From positions 62,001 to 126,000 of the forward strand of contig JASBSU010000031.1 of assembly GCA_030148725.1 (NCBI GenBank): DNA of 64,000 bases, written 5' to 3'. Origin of the DNA: Hyphomicrobium sp. Lineage in GTDB: Bacteria > Pseudomonadota > Alphaproteobacteria > Rhizobiales > Hyphomicrobiaceae. Below are positions 53,493 through 62,307 of the stretch, piece after piece. The notes below the pieces were generated by a model. That model had not been told where the DNA came from. It worked only from the letters and a program-made list of their open reading frames with translations, and did no database searches. The translations under genes were made by a program, and so were the position numbers. Position 1 is the first letter of the stretch, and each line of letters starts with the position of its first letter.

Positions 53493-54581
53493 CTATTCGC
53501 TCTGCTCGCTCGCCAAGCCGGTTGCGTTGGCGGTGTCTGACCCGGTCGCAGGCGCATCGATGGGGATCACGCGAACGTCCGGCCCGTCCGCTTCGAACAT
53601 CACGCTCATGGCGCCTTTTGCGCGCGCATCGATAAGCCCGTCCGCGATCTTGTCTTCGATATGGCGAGCGATCTCGCGCACGCCGCCGCTCGGCTTGTTC
53701 TCGGTGAACTCGTCGATGGCGGTCATCAAGATTTCCGGGTCGATGCCCTGGCCGGCGATTTCAAGGCCGTAGGATTTAGCGGTCTTCTCGATTTCGAGGG
53801 CGACGACGCGGGCGATATCGAGCCCGGCAAGCTCGCGGAAGGCGAAGACGTCGTCCACGCGCGAGAGGACCTCGGGCGCGAATTGGGCGTCCTCCAAAGC
53901 GCCTCTGGCCAGCTTGTTGAGCTCCTCCTGGGTGATTTTCGGATCGCGCGTGTACTCGTTAATGCGGGTACGCCCGGCGTTCGTTGTCATGATGAAGATC
54001 GCCTCGGCGGTGGAATGCTTCGAGCCGTCGCTCATCTCAGTGATGAAACCGTCATTCCAGGCCGAGAGAAACTGCGTGAGAATGCTGCGGTGTGCCTTCT
54101 CGATCTCGTCCAGAAGTACGACGGAGTTCGGCACGTCGCGCAGGTAGCGCGGGAGCAGGCCGGGCTTGTTGGAGCCGACGTGGCCGCTGGCGGAGCCGAA
54201 GAGCGTCCAGGAGGTCGCCTCGCTGCCGAACTTGGTCATGTCGATGTAGTGGAGGTTCTTCGGGCTGCCGTAGATTTTCTCGGCCAGGATCTGGGCGAGG
54301 TAGGTCTTGCCGACACCGGGCGCCCCGGCGAAGCAGAACACGGCGACCGGCTTGTTCGGCCGCTTGGCTGCCATGCGGCGATGCAGTCGCGCGACGACGG
54401 AATCGACAACCGTATTCTGCCCGATGACCTTCGACTTCAAATAGCTTGCCAGCTCCACCGGATCGATGACGGCGAGTTCGCGGCTCTTGGCTTCCCATTT
54501 GTCGGAAAGCACGTTGAAGTTCGACAGACGATCGAGGGGGTCCTGGCTCAGGGAACCGCTCTGCTTGCCATCTCGTGCCAT
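53493..54581 (-). CDS. Single-ring AAA+ ATPase, ClpA/B-D2-like, soluble paralogue
   Basis: 362 residues: a short N-terminal region, then an AAA_2-type module with Walker A AGAPGVGKT, Walker B VVLLDEIEKAH, sensor 1 FIMTTNAG and sensor 2 GGVREIARHIEDKI. This corresponds to the second ATPase ring of ClpA/ClpB without the N-domain, the first ring or a peptidase-docking IGF loop that I can see. ATG 54581 is preceded by GAGGGAA; a longer frame upstream is discounted. It is closely similar to the gene before it, 16 bp upstream, suggesting a hetero-oligomeric ring. Confidence 0.86.
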   Translation of the reverse strand: MARDGKQSGSLSQDPLDRLSNFNVLSDKWEAKSRELAVIDPVELASYLKSKVIGQNTVVDSVVARLHRRMAAKRPNKPVAVFCFAGAPGVGKTYLAQILAEKIYGSPKNLHYIDMTKFGSEATSWTLFGSASGHVGSNKPGLLPRYLRDVPNSVVLLDEIEKAHRSILTQFLSAWNDGFITEMSDGSKHSTAEAIFIMTTNAGRTRINEYTRDPKITQEELNKLARGALEDAQFAPEVLSRVDDVFAFRELAGLDIARVVALEIEKTAKSYGLEIAGQGIDPEILMTAIDEFTENKPSGGVREIARHIEDKIADGLIDARAKGAMSVMFEADGPDVRVIPIDAPATGSDTANATGLASEQSE

Positions 54582-54597
54582 GGGGCTTCCCTCGCTC

Positions 54598-55794
54598 CTA
54601 TGCGATTGCCTCTGAGCTGACGGGCGCGGCCGCAGCGGCAGACATCGCGTCCTGCTCCGATACCGGTATGACGCGCACGCGCTTTCCCGATGCTTGCAGG
54701 CGGATGAAGGTGGCTCCATCCGCTCTCGCTTCGATCAAGCCGTCGGCGATCTTGTCTTCGATCTGCCGCGCGATATCGCGCACGCCGCCCTTCGGCTTGG
54801 TTTCGGTGAAGGTGCTGATAGCGTCCAGCAATATGGATGGCTCGATACCGCCCGGTGCGATCTGCAGCTGGTATTCGGCTGCCTTGCGTTCGATCTCCAG
54901 CGCGACGACGCGCGCGATATCCAGTCCCTCGATGGCGCGGAATGCAAAGACGACGTCTATTCGAGACAACACCTCCGGCGCGAAATCGGCATCGACGAGC
55001 GCCGCCTTAACGAGGTCGTTGACCTCGTCTTGCGCGATCGTGGGATCGCGCGTTAGCTCGGCGATACGGCGCGACCCGGCATTGGTGGTGAGAATGAAGA
55101 TCGCTTCCGTGGTCGAATACTTGGTGGCGGTGCCCAGATCCGTGACGAAGCCGTCATTCCAGGCCGACAGGAACTGCATGTGAATGTCGCGGCTGGCTTT
55201 CTCGAACTCGTCCAACAGGATGATCGCGTTGGGGGTGTCGCGCAGAGCGCGCGAGAGGAGTCCCGGCTCTCCGGAGCCCTGCAGCCCGGCGGGCACGCCG
55301 AACAGGCTGTTGGCAGAGTAGCCTTCGCGAAACTTGGCCATCTCGAAGACGTGTAGGTGCGCGTCGTTCCCGTAGAGTTTTTCGGCAAGGACCTGCGCAA
55401 GATAAGTCTTGCCGACTCCGGGCGGCCCGGCAAATCCGAACACCGCGATAGGCTTTCCTGGTCTGCGCGCTGCCAGCCGCTGGCGCAATCGGCGGGAGAT
55501 GGCCGAGACGACGTCGTTCTGGCCAATGACACGTGATTTCAGATAGCTGGCGAGTTCTGCCTCGTCGATGACGGTCGGTGCCTTTGGCTCGCTGGCGCGA
55601 CCGTGCTTGCCAACAGCACTGTCGATGGCGCGCAGGATAGGTTCGGGGAAGAGGCGGCCCTGATAGGGTACGAAGCAGATGGCGCCCACCCCCGCGAGAA
55701 TGACCAGAAACCAGGCGAGAGCCGGCGAGGCCCGCTCGATGACAATGACGGCAATGATGATGCCGAGCCGACCGGCCCACGCCATCCCCGTCAT
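54598..55794 (-). CDS. Single-ring AAA+ ATPase, ClpA/B-D2-like, membrane-anchored paralogue
   Basis: 398 residues. Two N-terminal hydrophobic helices (about residues 8-20 and 24-43) anchor it, followed by a 40-residue linker and the AAA+ module: Walker A GPPGVGKT (123-130), Walker B AIILLDEFEKA, sensor 1 FILTTNAG, sensor 2 GGVRDIARQIEDKI. The AAA+ part is clearly homologous to the downstream gene along its full length. No protease domain is present, so it would be a remodelling or unfolding motor on the inner membrane face. Confidence 0.86.
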   Translation of the reverse strand: MTGMAWAGRLGIIIAVIVIERASPALAWFLVILAGVGAICFVPYQGRLFPEPILRAIDSAVGKHGRASEPKAPTVIDEAELASYLKSRVIGQNDVVSAISRRLRQRLAARRPGKPIAVFGFAGPPGVGKTYLAQVLAEKLYGNDAHLHVFEMAKFREGYSANSLFGVPAGLQGSGEPGLLSRALRDTPNAIILLDEFEKASRDIHMQFLSAWNDGFVTDLGTATKYSTTEAIFILTTNAGSRRIAELTRDPTIAQDEVNDLVKAALVDADFAPEVLSRIDVVFAFRAIEGLDIARVVALEIERKAAEYQLQIAPGGIEPSILLDAISTFTETKPKGGVRDIARQIEDKIADGLIEARADGATFIRLQASGKRVRVIPVSEQDAMSAAAAAPVSSEAIA

Positions 55795-55926
55795 GTCAAA
55801 AGTCCTCGGTGCGCGAGATTGCCCAAGCCATATGTATAAAGAAAGTCTGCCACCTGAGAGAAATCCCGTAAAGCGACGTTGCCCGTGCCCATGCGCGATA
55901 GTGAATGTGCGAGAGGTTGCCTCGAT

Positions 55927-56526
55927 CTAAGGCGTCGGAATCTGGAGCGTTTCTCCCTGTTTGAGCGGCTTGAGCGAAATGAGCCCGGCGCCAGTCGAGA
56001 CGGACACGGTGATGTCGCCATCGATGCCATCGACCAGGCCGGTTACGGTTGCCGTGCTGCCCGGCAGGTATGGGACGGCGATCTGGTAGGGCTGGTGCAG
56101 CAAACGGATGTCCTGGCGAAATCCCGCTGCCTCAAGGCGTATCCAGTCGCCGTCCTCGGTGAGGTTATCGGAGACCTTGATCCATGCGAGCCGCAGCCGG
56201 CCGCGCGAGATATCCTCGCGCACTTGCTCCTTCCGAGCTTCGCTCATGAGCAGGCGCGCGATGGCTTGCTCCGCTTCCGCGGCAGCGACGGGGGTCATCA
56301 GAGAGTTTTGTTCGCCTGGGCGGTTCGGCGACCGGTCATCATCAAAATAGCCGACGCTCAGCAGCGCGGCCGTTAGAAGGCCGACCCCGGCGAACAATAC
56401 GACGCGAAGATCGAATGCCGGCTGGGCGCTTGCGCCGCGATTACCGGCACCTTGCTGCGCTGGCCGATTGGAGCCGGTGCCGGCTGAACCATGAGCTTCA
56501 GGATGTTCAGGCCTTTGTGCGTGCAT
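55927..56526 (-). CDS. Single-pass membrane protein of unknown function, upstream of the AAA+ pair
   Basis: 199 residues: a ~45-residue polar, low-complexity N-terminus, one helix (VVLFAGVGLLTAALLSVGYF), and a periplasmic domain of about 130 residues with helices first (EAEQAIARLLMSEARKEQVRE) and beta-rich Gly/Thr sequence after (STATVTGLVDGIDGDITVSV). No family recognised. It is 132 bp upstream of the AAA+ genes on the same strand and may supply the periplasmic face of the same complex. Confidence 0.65.
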   Translation of the reverse strand: MHAQRPEHPEAHGSAGTGSNRPAQQGAGNRGASAQPAFDLRVVLFAGVGLLTAALLSVGYFDDDRSPNRPGEQNSLMTPVAAAEAEQAIARLLMSEARKEQVREDISRGRLRLAWIKVSDNLTEDGDWIRLEAAGFRQDIRLLHQPYQIAVPYLPGSTATVTGLVDGIDGDITVSVSTGAGLISLKPLKQGETLQIPTP

Positions 56527-56775
56527 GGCTGCGATGCCTAAAAAAGACGCGTTAGCTCGGCGGCTCAGCGGGAAACATCAATTCGGCGGACGAAAATGAA
56601 ATGTCCGACGTCTTCCAAGTTAGATCCCATTCTCGGCCTGCCGCCAGGCAAAATGCACGGCCAGATAAACATCGTAAATTGACCGCACGTCTAGAGACGG
56701 TCCTAAGACCGCAATCGGGAAATTGAGACCTCTCTCCTCTTGTCACGCGTGCATGACGCAAACCATAGTCGGCGC

Positions 56776-57411
56776 ATGAAGCTGTTGGTCGTGGACGATC
56801 ATCCTGTTTTGCGAGAAGGGCTCGTTGCCCTTTTGCGACAGCTTGGGCCTGACGCGGTCGTCCTTGAAGCGGGTGATGCCCAGGCGGCACTCCGGCTGGT
56901 CGAAGAGCAGCAGGACCTTGATGTCGTCATTCTCGATCTTGTCATGCCCGGCATGAACGGCTTGTCCGCACTGCCGGAGTTCGGCCGCAGCCGCCCTGAT
57001 CTTCCGGTGATCGTCTTGTCATCGTCGGAAGAGCCGCGGGATGCCCGAAACGCGCTGGCGCAAGGTGCGCTCGGCTATGTGCCGAAATCGGCGAGCCAGC
57101 ACACCCTCATCTCAGCCATCAAACTGGTTCTCCAGGGCGAGATCTACGTGCCGCCGCTGGTCCTCAGTGAAATGGGAGCCCGGGCCGGCTCGACGCCGAG
57201 CCGCGGCCAGGATGGCGGTTCAAACTTGACGCCTCGCCAGATCGAGGTTTTGCGGCGCCTCAGCGAAGGGCAGCCAAACAAGATCATCGCTCACGAGCTC
57301 AATCTGTCCGAGAAGACAGTAAAGGCGCACATCACCGCAATCTTCAAAGCCTTGAATGTCGTCAACCGGACGCAAGCCGCCGCCGTCGGACGGGAGTCGG
57401 GTTTGATCTGA
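56776..57411 (+). CDS. NarL/LuxR-family response regulator
   Basis: 211 residues: a receiver (VVDDHPVLREGL, phosphoacceptor Asp in VILDLVMPGMNG, Lys in GYVPKSAS) and a LuxR helix-turn-helix (LTPRQIEVLRRLSEGQPNKIIAHELNLSEKTVKAHITAIFKAL). Start ATG 56776, as the conserved strand begins immediately. It converges with the hybrid kinase gene (7 bp between stops), a common pairing for this kinase family. Confidence 0.93.
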   Translation: MKLLVVDDHPVLREGLVALLRQLGPDAVVLEAGDAQAALRLVEEQQDLDVVILDLVMPGMNGLSALPEFGRSRPDLPVIVLSSSEEPRDARNALAQGALGYVPKSASQHTLISAIKLVLQGEIYVPPLVLSEMGARAGSTPSRGQDGGSNLTPRQIEVLRRLSEGQPNKIIAHELNLSEKTVKAHITAIFKALNVVNRTQAAAVGRESGLI

Positions 57412-57418
57412 TCCTCGC

Positions 57419-59194
57419 CTAGGCCGAGCCCGCCTTGTGCATCAGGTTTGCAATGGCGGCACGGAGTTTTCCGTTGGGGACCGGCTTGTGCAGGACGAGC
57501 AGCCCGCTTTTTTGAGCATCGACAATTCGGGCAACTGACGTGTCACCGGTGATCAGCATGGCAGGGATCGTATCGTTGTACTCGGCGCGCATTCGCTCGA
57601 TTACCTCGATCCCAGTCTCGTGGTCTCGCAGTCGAAGGTCGCTGATGATGAGGTCCGGCTTCTTCGGGCAGTTGGCCATGTGGCGGATGGCTTCGTCGCC
57701 TGAGCTGGCGGCGACGACCTGATGACCCCAGCCACCTAGAAGGCTGGCCATGGCTTGGCGGATCGCGATTTCATCGTCCACGACGAGAACGAGGCCGGTC
57801 GCCAGCGGCCCCATCTCGTATTGGTCGCTCGTCGCGAGAGCGTCCGGTGCGGCCAGCGGAACGCTGATAGAGAAACACGACCCTTTTCCGGGTACGGATC
57901 GCAAGCTCAACGGACAATCGAGCAAGGTGGCAAGCCTGCGCACGATCGCCAACCCCAACCCAAGACCTTTGGTCCGGTCTCGTTCAGGATTACCGACTTG
58001 AAAATACTCCTGGAAAATCTTCTCCCTGTCGCGTTCTGCTATTCCACGACCGGTGTCCAAAACCTCGATGGATAGTCGTCGACGACGCATGCGACAGCCG
58101 ACCAGGACGCGGCCGCGATCGGTATAGCGGACAGCATTCGACACCAGATTACGCACGATCCGCTCAAGCAGCACAGGATCGGTGTCGACGAGCCGGCCGG
58201 AATGCACGCAGGTTACCGTTAGACCTTTCGCCTCGGCGTCTAGCCTCGCATCACGGCATATGCGCGCGAGAAACGGTGCGATCTCGAATGGGCGTTTTTG
58301 GACTTCGACGACACCGGCATCCAGTCGAGAGATGTCGAGCAGCGCCGAGAAGAGCCCGTCCATTGCGATGAGGGAAGCTTCAATTTGCTCGATGAGCCTT
58401 CGCCCCGGCTGGGGAATTTCCACCGCGCGCAAGGCCCCAACGAATAAGCCCAAGGCGTGAATCGGCTGGCGCAGGTCATGGCTCGCGGCGGCGAGGAACG
58501 TGGACTTAGCTAAGCTCGCCTGCTCCACGATCTCTTTCTGCCGCCTCAACTCCTCGGCCATCCGCTGGGTGGCGATGCGCAGCCGCACATTGTCTTTGAG
58601 GGTCCGATTGGTGCCGACACTGAGAATGGCCAAGGCGACAATGAATACCAGCATCAACAACGAGCTTGCTTGGGCCAACGGGTCGGTCGCACCGAGACTG
58701 ACCAAGGCGTAAGGCAAAGTGGCTGGAAGAAAGATTGCGAAGAATGCGGGCAGGTAAGCGCTGAAGGCGGGGATGGCACCGGCCGCAACACCGAATACAA
58801 CCATCATCGCGAGCAGGCGAACCTCGAAGCCGCCGCTCACGAGGTACAGCGGTGCCCAGCCCCAGCCCAGCCCTTCGGCGAGGGCGATTGCCGTGAACCA
58901 CATTCCCCAGGCTTGCCAATCTGATGTGGCCGGCCTGGCGCGGGAATAGGATCGCTGCAGGAGTATGTGAGCAAGGGCGCACAAGGCGATATAGCCAGTC
59001 CAGAACATGCCGGTTCTGAACTGCGTCAGTCCGAGCCACCAGAGCGTTCCACCGAGGATGGCCGCGCCGGCCGTCGCCGCAAGCACGCCGAAGGCAACGT
59101 GGCTAAACAGGGTCGCGACTTGCTCGGCGGCCACCTCGTCCTCGATACTGGGGCGCGGCGAGTCTCGGGGCGTCTGTCGAGTAGCATGCAGCAT
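57419..59194 (-). CDS. Hybrid sensor histidine kinase with multi-helix membrane sensor
   Basis: 591 residues: about six N-terminal membrane helices (residues 30-190), a coiled-coil linker, HisKA with AAASHDLRQPIHALGLFVGAL (the SHDLRQP box of NahK/ErcS'-type kinases), a HATPase domain (NLVSNAVRYTDRG, DTGRGIAERDREKIFQEYFQ, GLGLGLAIVRR) and a C-terminal receiver (LVVDDEIAIRQAM, Asp in LIISDLRLRD, Lys in LVLHKPV). It probably signals through the adjacent NarL-type regulator. Confidence 0.92.
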   Translation of the reverse strand: MLHATRQTPRDSPRPSIEDEVAAEQVATLFSHVAFGVLAATAGAAILGGTLWWLGLTQFRTGMFWTGYIALCALAHILLQRSYSRARPATSDWQAWGMWFTAIALAEGLGWGWAPLYLVSGGFEVRLLAMMVVFGVAAGAIPAFSAYLPAFFAIFLPATLPYALVSLGATDPLAQASSLLMLVFIVALAILSVGTNRTLKDNVRLRIATQRMAEELRRQKEIVEQASLAKSTFLAAASHDLRQPIHALGLFVGALRAVEIPQPGRRLIEQIEASLIAMDGLFSALLDISRLDAGVVEVQKRPFEIAPFLARICRDARLDAEAKGLTVTCVHSGRLVDTDPVLLERIVRNLVSNAVRYTDRGRVLVGCRMRRRRLSIEVLDTGRGIAERDREKIFQEYFQVGNPERDRTKGLGLGLAIVRRLATLLDCPLSLRSVPGKGSCFSISVPLAAPDALATSDQYEMGPLATGLVLVVDDEIAIRQAMASLLGGWGHQVVAASSGDEAIRHMANCPKKPDLIISDLRLRDHETGIEVIERMRAEYNDTIPAMLITGDTSVARIVDAQKSGLLVLHKPVPNGKLRAAIANLMHKAGSA

Positions 59195-59755
59195 AAATCG
59201 ATACCGATGGTACGTGTCGCGGATGCACGCCCGCTCTCGCTTGTCGCCCGACGTGCGAGCGTCCGCTCGGCGAGGTTAAGCGGAAAAAGGACTTTGACCA
59301 ATGAAGCAACTGCCTATATCCGGCTGCACGTCCGCTCTCTCGGCGAAGCAGATGTAGCGCTAGACGGAGCCGTGACTTCCGCGAGGTCCGCGCGGAACTT
59401 GACATCCGAGCTTCACGAGAGGCGCGCCGACGGCCGCGCGAAGCCCGCCTGATACTCATCGGAGTTGACGAAGGAAAAGACTGGCGCTATCGGTGCGCGC
59501 ATGAACCGAGCACTACACCCGATTAACGCACGGCCCAAACAGTTTCGGTAATTCCGAAACTGAGTGCGTTCGTGCGATCAGGGTGTAGTCAAGTCCGCGA
59601 GCAGCGCCGCGTTTTGAACGCGGATGCGGCGAGTTCAAAACCTCCACTCTGATCAAATTGTTGAGATGCCGGCGTGCGCGCTCGGCTGCGCTGTGGCCAT
59701 GCGATGGGCGGCCTAGTCTTTCGCCTGCCTTTGGCCAAGTTTTATGGAGGCGAAG
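59195..59755. other. 561-bp gap between hybrid kinase and broken rtcB-like gene
   Basis: No convincing gene; short frames on both strands have neither start signals nor family features. It holds a strong inverted repeat at 59540-59562 and the ribosome binding site GGAGG of the rtcB-like gene at 59746-59750. Confidence 0.5.
59540..59562. promoter_or_regulatory. Inverted repeat upstream of the rtcB-like gene
   Basis: CAGTTTCGG (59540-59548) and CCGAAACTG (59554-59562) form a perfect 9-bp inverted repeat around TAATT. An outer pair, AACGCA (59525) and TGCGTT (59565), is also complementary but asymmetrically spaced. It is a candidate operator about 200 bp before the rtcB start. Confidence 0.45.
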
Positions 59756-59968
59756 ATGACGAGAGCTGATCCTTATCAAAAGCGCGCGCGAGAGTTGTGC
59801 GTGGCAGCCGGCCTGAACCCTGACGATCGCGTCGGGGAGGGGCGTGGGATGCCCTAGTGGTGCGCCTTTCGCCAGGCGGCGCGCGACGAGAGCCTTGCCG
59901 CAGAAACCCGAGAGGTTGCCTCGGCGATCGCATCTCAGGCGCCGGAATACCAGAACAGCCCGCTGAAG
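59756..59968 (+). pseudogene. 5' part of the rtcB-like gene, interrupted by in-frame TAG
   Basis: An ATG at 59756 with GGAGG 5 nt upstream opens the same frame as the RtcB coding sequence that follows. It reads for 33 codons, meets TAG at 59855-59857 (codon 34), and then continues open without another stop to 61087. The residues on both sides of the stop (GRGMP before, WCAFRQAAR after) are continuous family-like sequence, so a single nonsense change is the simplest reading. Readthrough, or a sequencing error, would restore a 443-residue protein. Confidence 0.75.
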
Positions 59969-61087
59969 GTGATCGGACAGCACGATGAGGCCACCGTCCT
60001 GCAGATGAAGAATTGCATGGCTGTCGGTAACGCCGTTGCCGGTGTCATCTGTGCCGACGGACACCTCGGCTATGCGCAGCCTGTCGGCGGTGTCATCGCT
60101 TACGAGAAGCAAATCAGCATCTCCGGCGTCGGTTTCGACATCGGCTGCGGGAATATGGCGGTGCGGCTCGACTCGAGGTTCGCCGACATTGTGCCGCGCG
60201 TGAACGAGATCACGCAGGATATCGCTCGCGTCATTTCTTTCGGCATCGGCCGTCGCAACGAGGAACGCGTCGAGCATGATCTGTTCGACGATGCCGAGGC
60301 GTGGAAGGCGTCTGACATGGAAGCCTATCGCCAGAAGGCGGCCGGCCAGCTCGGCACGGTCGGCTCCGGGAACCACTACGTCGATCTCATGGTCGACGAG
60401 GACGGCTTCGTGTGGATCGGCGTGCACTTCGGCAGCCGTGGCCTGGGGCACACGAGTGCCACGCGGTACCTCAAGGCAGCTGGCGGGCAAGACGGTATGA
60501 ACGTACCTCCCGCGGTCGTCGATGAGGACAGCGAGATCGGCCAGCGGTACATCGCAGCCATGCAGCTGGCTGGGCGCTACTCGTACGCCGGGCGTGAATG
60601 GGTGGTGGATCGCGTACGTAAGATCATCGGTGGCCGCGCCACGGACATGGTCCATAACCATCACAACTACGCATGGCGAGAGACGCACGGTGGGCGTGAC
60701 CTGTGGGTTGTTCGCAAGGGCGCGACGCCGGCCTTTCCCGGGCAGCGTGGATTCGTCGGCGGCTCGATGGGCGATGACGCCGTTATCCTGGAAGGCATCG
60801 ACGGTCCCGAAGCGAAGGCAGCACTGTACTCGACGGTGCACGGCGCAGGTCGCTTGTTCGGTCGCAAGGAGGCAAAGCGGCGCTTCTCAAAGGCCCAGAT
60901 GGATGCTTGGCTCCAGAACCGCGGTGTCATGCTCATCGGTGCGGATCTGGACGAAAGCCCGATGGCCTATCGCCGCCTCGATGAGGTGCTCGCGCATCAC
61001 TCGGCATCGACGCGTATCCTGCACCGCTTGCGTCCGTTTTCCGTCGTCATGGCAGGCGACGGTGAGTTCGATCCTTTCAAGGACTAG
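59969..61087 (+). CDS. rtcB: RtcB-family RNA ligase, intact catalytic part downstream of the TAG
   Basis: 372 codons carrying all recognisable RtcB motifs: GVGFDIGCGN, the GSGNHYVDL loop, HFGSRGLGH, NHHNYAWRE, FPGQRGFVGGSMGDDAVI and the guanylate-accepting His in VHGAGRLFGRKEAKRRFS. RtcB joins 2',3'-cyclic-phosphate RNA ends to 5'-OH ends using GTP and Mn. The true start is probably ATG 59756; here translation would need the weak GTG 59969 or another internal start, which lacks a clear ribosome binding site and omits ~71 N-terminal residues. Activity of a truncated product is doubtful. Confidence 0.85.
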   Translation: MIGQHDEATVLQMKNCMAVGNAVAGVICADGHLGYAQPVGGVIAYEKQISISGVGFDIGCGNMAVRLDSRFADIVPRVNEITQDIARVISFGIGRRNEERVEHDLFDDAEAWKASDMEAYRQKAAGQLGTVGSGNHYVDLMVDEDGFVWIGVHFGSRGLGHTSATRYLKAAGGQDGMNVPPAVVDEDSEIGQRYIAAMQLAGRYSYAGREWVVDRVRKIIGGRATDMVHNHHNYAWRETHGGRDLWVVRKGATPAFPGQRGFVGGSMGDDAVILEGIDGPEAKAALYSTVHGAGRLFGRKEAKRRFSKAQMDAWLQNRGVMLIGADLDESPMAYRRLDEVLAHHSASTRILHRLRPFSVVMAGDGEFDPFKD

Positions 61088-61091
61088 AGGC

Positions 61092-61118
61092 TGCCGGCAC
61101 CAATCTTTGGAGCCGGCA
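61092..61118 (+). terminator. Hairpin after the rtcB-like gene
   Basis: TGCCGGC plus CCAA (61092-61103, one intervening A) pairs with TTGG plus GCCGGCA (61107-61118): a 12-bp stem with one A-A mismatch and a 3-base loop, starting 5 bp after the stop. No T-run follows. Confidence 0.5.
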
Positions 61119-61462
61119 ACTTCGACCGCACGCTAATTGCCATTGCCGACTGCTTTGCCGAGTTTGCGGACGTAGAGGCGACCTGACGAGCGGTGAGCCC
61201 GAGGTGAGTCGGCCGTGGCCGCTGCACCTTCTGCTGCGGACGCTGCCTATCCGACGCGATGGACCACAATGGCCGTCGATGCAGAGCCTGACGAAGACTG
61301 ACTAGAGTGCGACGCTCGCTAGTTGGCGAGTAAAAGACTATGGTGGCAGGAACCCATCCGCAGCGGCCGGGAACACGAGCGCGCGCGATGCTGGTTAAAT
61401 CTTGTCCGCGAACGCGTAGCGCGCTTTGCGAAACCGATCATCGGCAGAATTAGGATGGATAG
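61119..61462. other. Non-coding stretch before the transglutaminase gene
   Basis: After the hairpin no gene, RNA or repeat is recognisable. The stretch presumably holds the promoter of the transglutaminase-like gene. Confidence 0.45.
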
Positions 61463-62290
61463 ATGAAACTCCGTGTTGGCTACGAGCTGCGCTACGCATT
61501 CCCCCAACCGACACCCGCCATCTTGATGCTCAACATTCACTACACGCGCGTTGCCGGACTAGCCGTCCCCGACCATGTCGTGGTCAGCCCTCCGGTGCCC
61601 ATATCCGGCTATCGCGATGGATTCGGCAACTGGTGCTGCAGGATCGTGGCACCTCAGGGCAAGGTGATCATCTCGTCCAACGCCGTGATCACCGACACGG
61701 GACAGCCCGACCCCGTGGTCCCGTTAGCGGCGCAAATTCTCGTCGAGGACTTGCCTGAAGAGGCGTTGGTCTTCCTGTTGGCCAGCCGTTTCTGCGACAG
61801 TGACCGGCTCCTTGACCTTGCCTGGAAGCTGTTCGGCGATGCCAAGCCCGGCTGGGGCCGTGTACAGGCGATATGCGATTTCGTTCACAACCATATCGAG
61901 TTTGGCTATGCGCATGCCAGCGTGACGCGGACGGCGTCGGACGCCTATGCCGACAAGCGCGGCGTCTGTCGTGACTATGCACACCTGGCTGTCGCTTTCT
62001 GCCGCGCGCTGAACATTCCGGCGCGCTACTGTACCGGATACCTAGGCGACGTTGGTACGCCGCCGCCGTACCCGCCGGGCGATTTCGCCGCCTGGTTCGA
62101 GGCCTACATCGGCGGCCACTGGTATACATTCGATCCGCGCAACAACGTGCCCCGCGTCGGCCGCGTCCTGATAGCGCGCGGACGCGATGCGGCCGACGTC
62201 GCCATGACGACGACCTTCGGACCAAACGAGCTAGAGGGGTTCAAGGTCTGGACCGATGAGGTGAGCGACACCGAAGCTGCATTCAACTGA
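61463..62290 (+). CDS. Transglutaminase-like protein lacking the usual catalytic His
   Basis: 275 residues: an N-terminal beta domain (LRVGYELRYAFPQPTPAILML) and a transglutaminase core with the nucleophile Cys in DKRGVCRDYAHLAVAFCRALNIPARY and the Asp in WYTFDPRNN. Where the core usually has His before Trp-x-Glu, this protein reads DFAAWFEAYIGG, so the His is replaced by Ala. As I recall, related alphaproteobacterial members read DFSAWFE here, so this may be a subfamily trait. Function unknown, possibly non-peptidase. Confidence 0.87.
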   Translation: MKLRVGYELRYAFPQPTPAILMLNIHYTRVAGLAVPDHVVVSPPVPISGYRDGFGNWCCRIVAPQGKVIISSNAVITDTGQPDPVVPLAAQILVEDLPEEALVFLLASRFCDSDRLLDLAWKLFGDAKPGWGRVQAICDFVHNHIEFGYAHASVTRTASDAYADKRGVCRDYAHLAVAFCRALNIPARYCTGYLGDVGTPPPYPPGDFAAWFEAYIGGHWYTFDPRNNVPRVGRVLIARGRDAADVAMTTTFGPNELEGFKVWTDEVSDTEAAFN

Positions 62291-62307
62291 CGCGGCGGAA
62301 ATCGAGG

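Noticed and set aside
53493-55794. Type VI secretion ClpV or a Clp protease system for the AAA+ pair
   Set aside because: ClpV has two ATPase rings and an N-domain, and no other type VI gene is present. No peptidase or ClpP-docking loop was visible either.
59513-60841. A 442-codon frame antisense to the rtcB-like gene
   Set aside because: The RtcB motifs on the plus strand are convincing; the antisense product has none.
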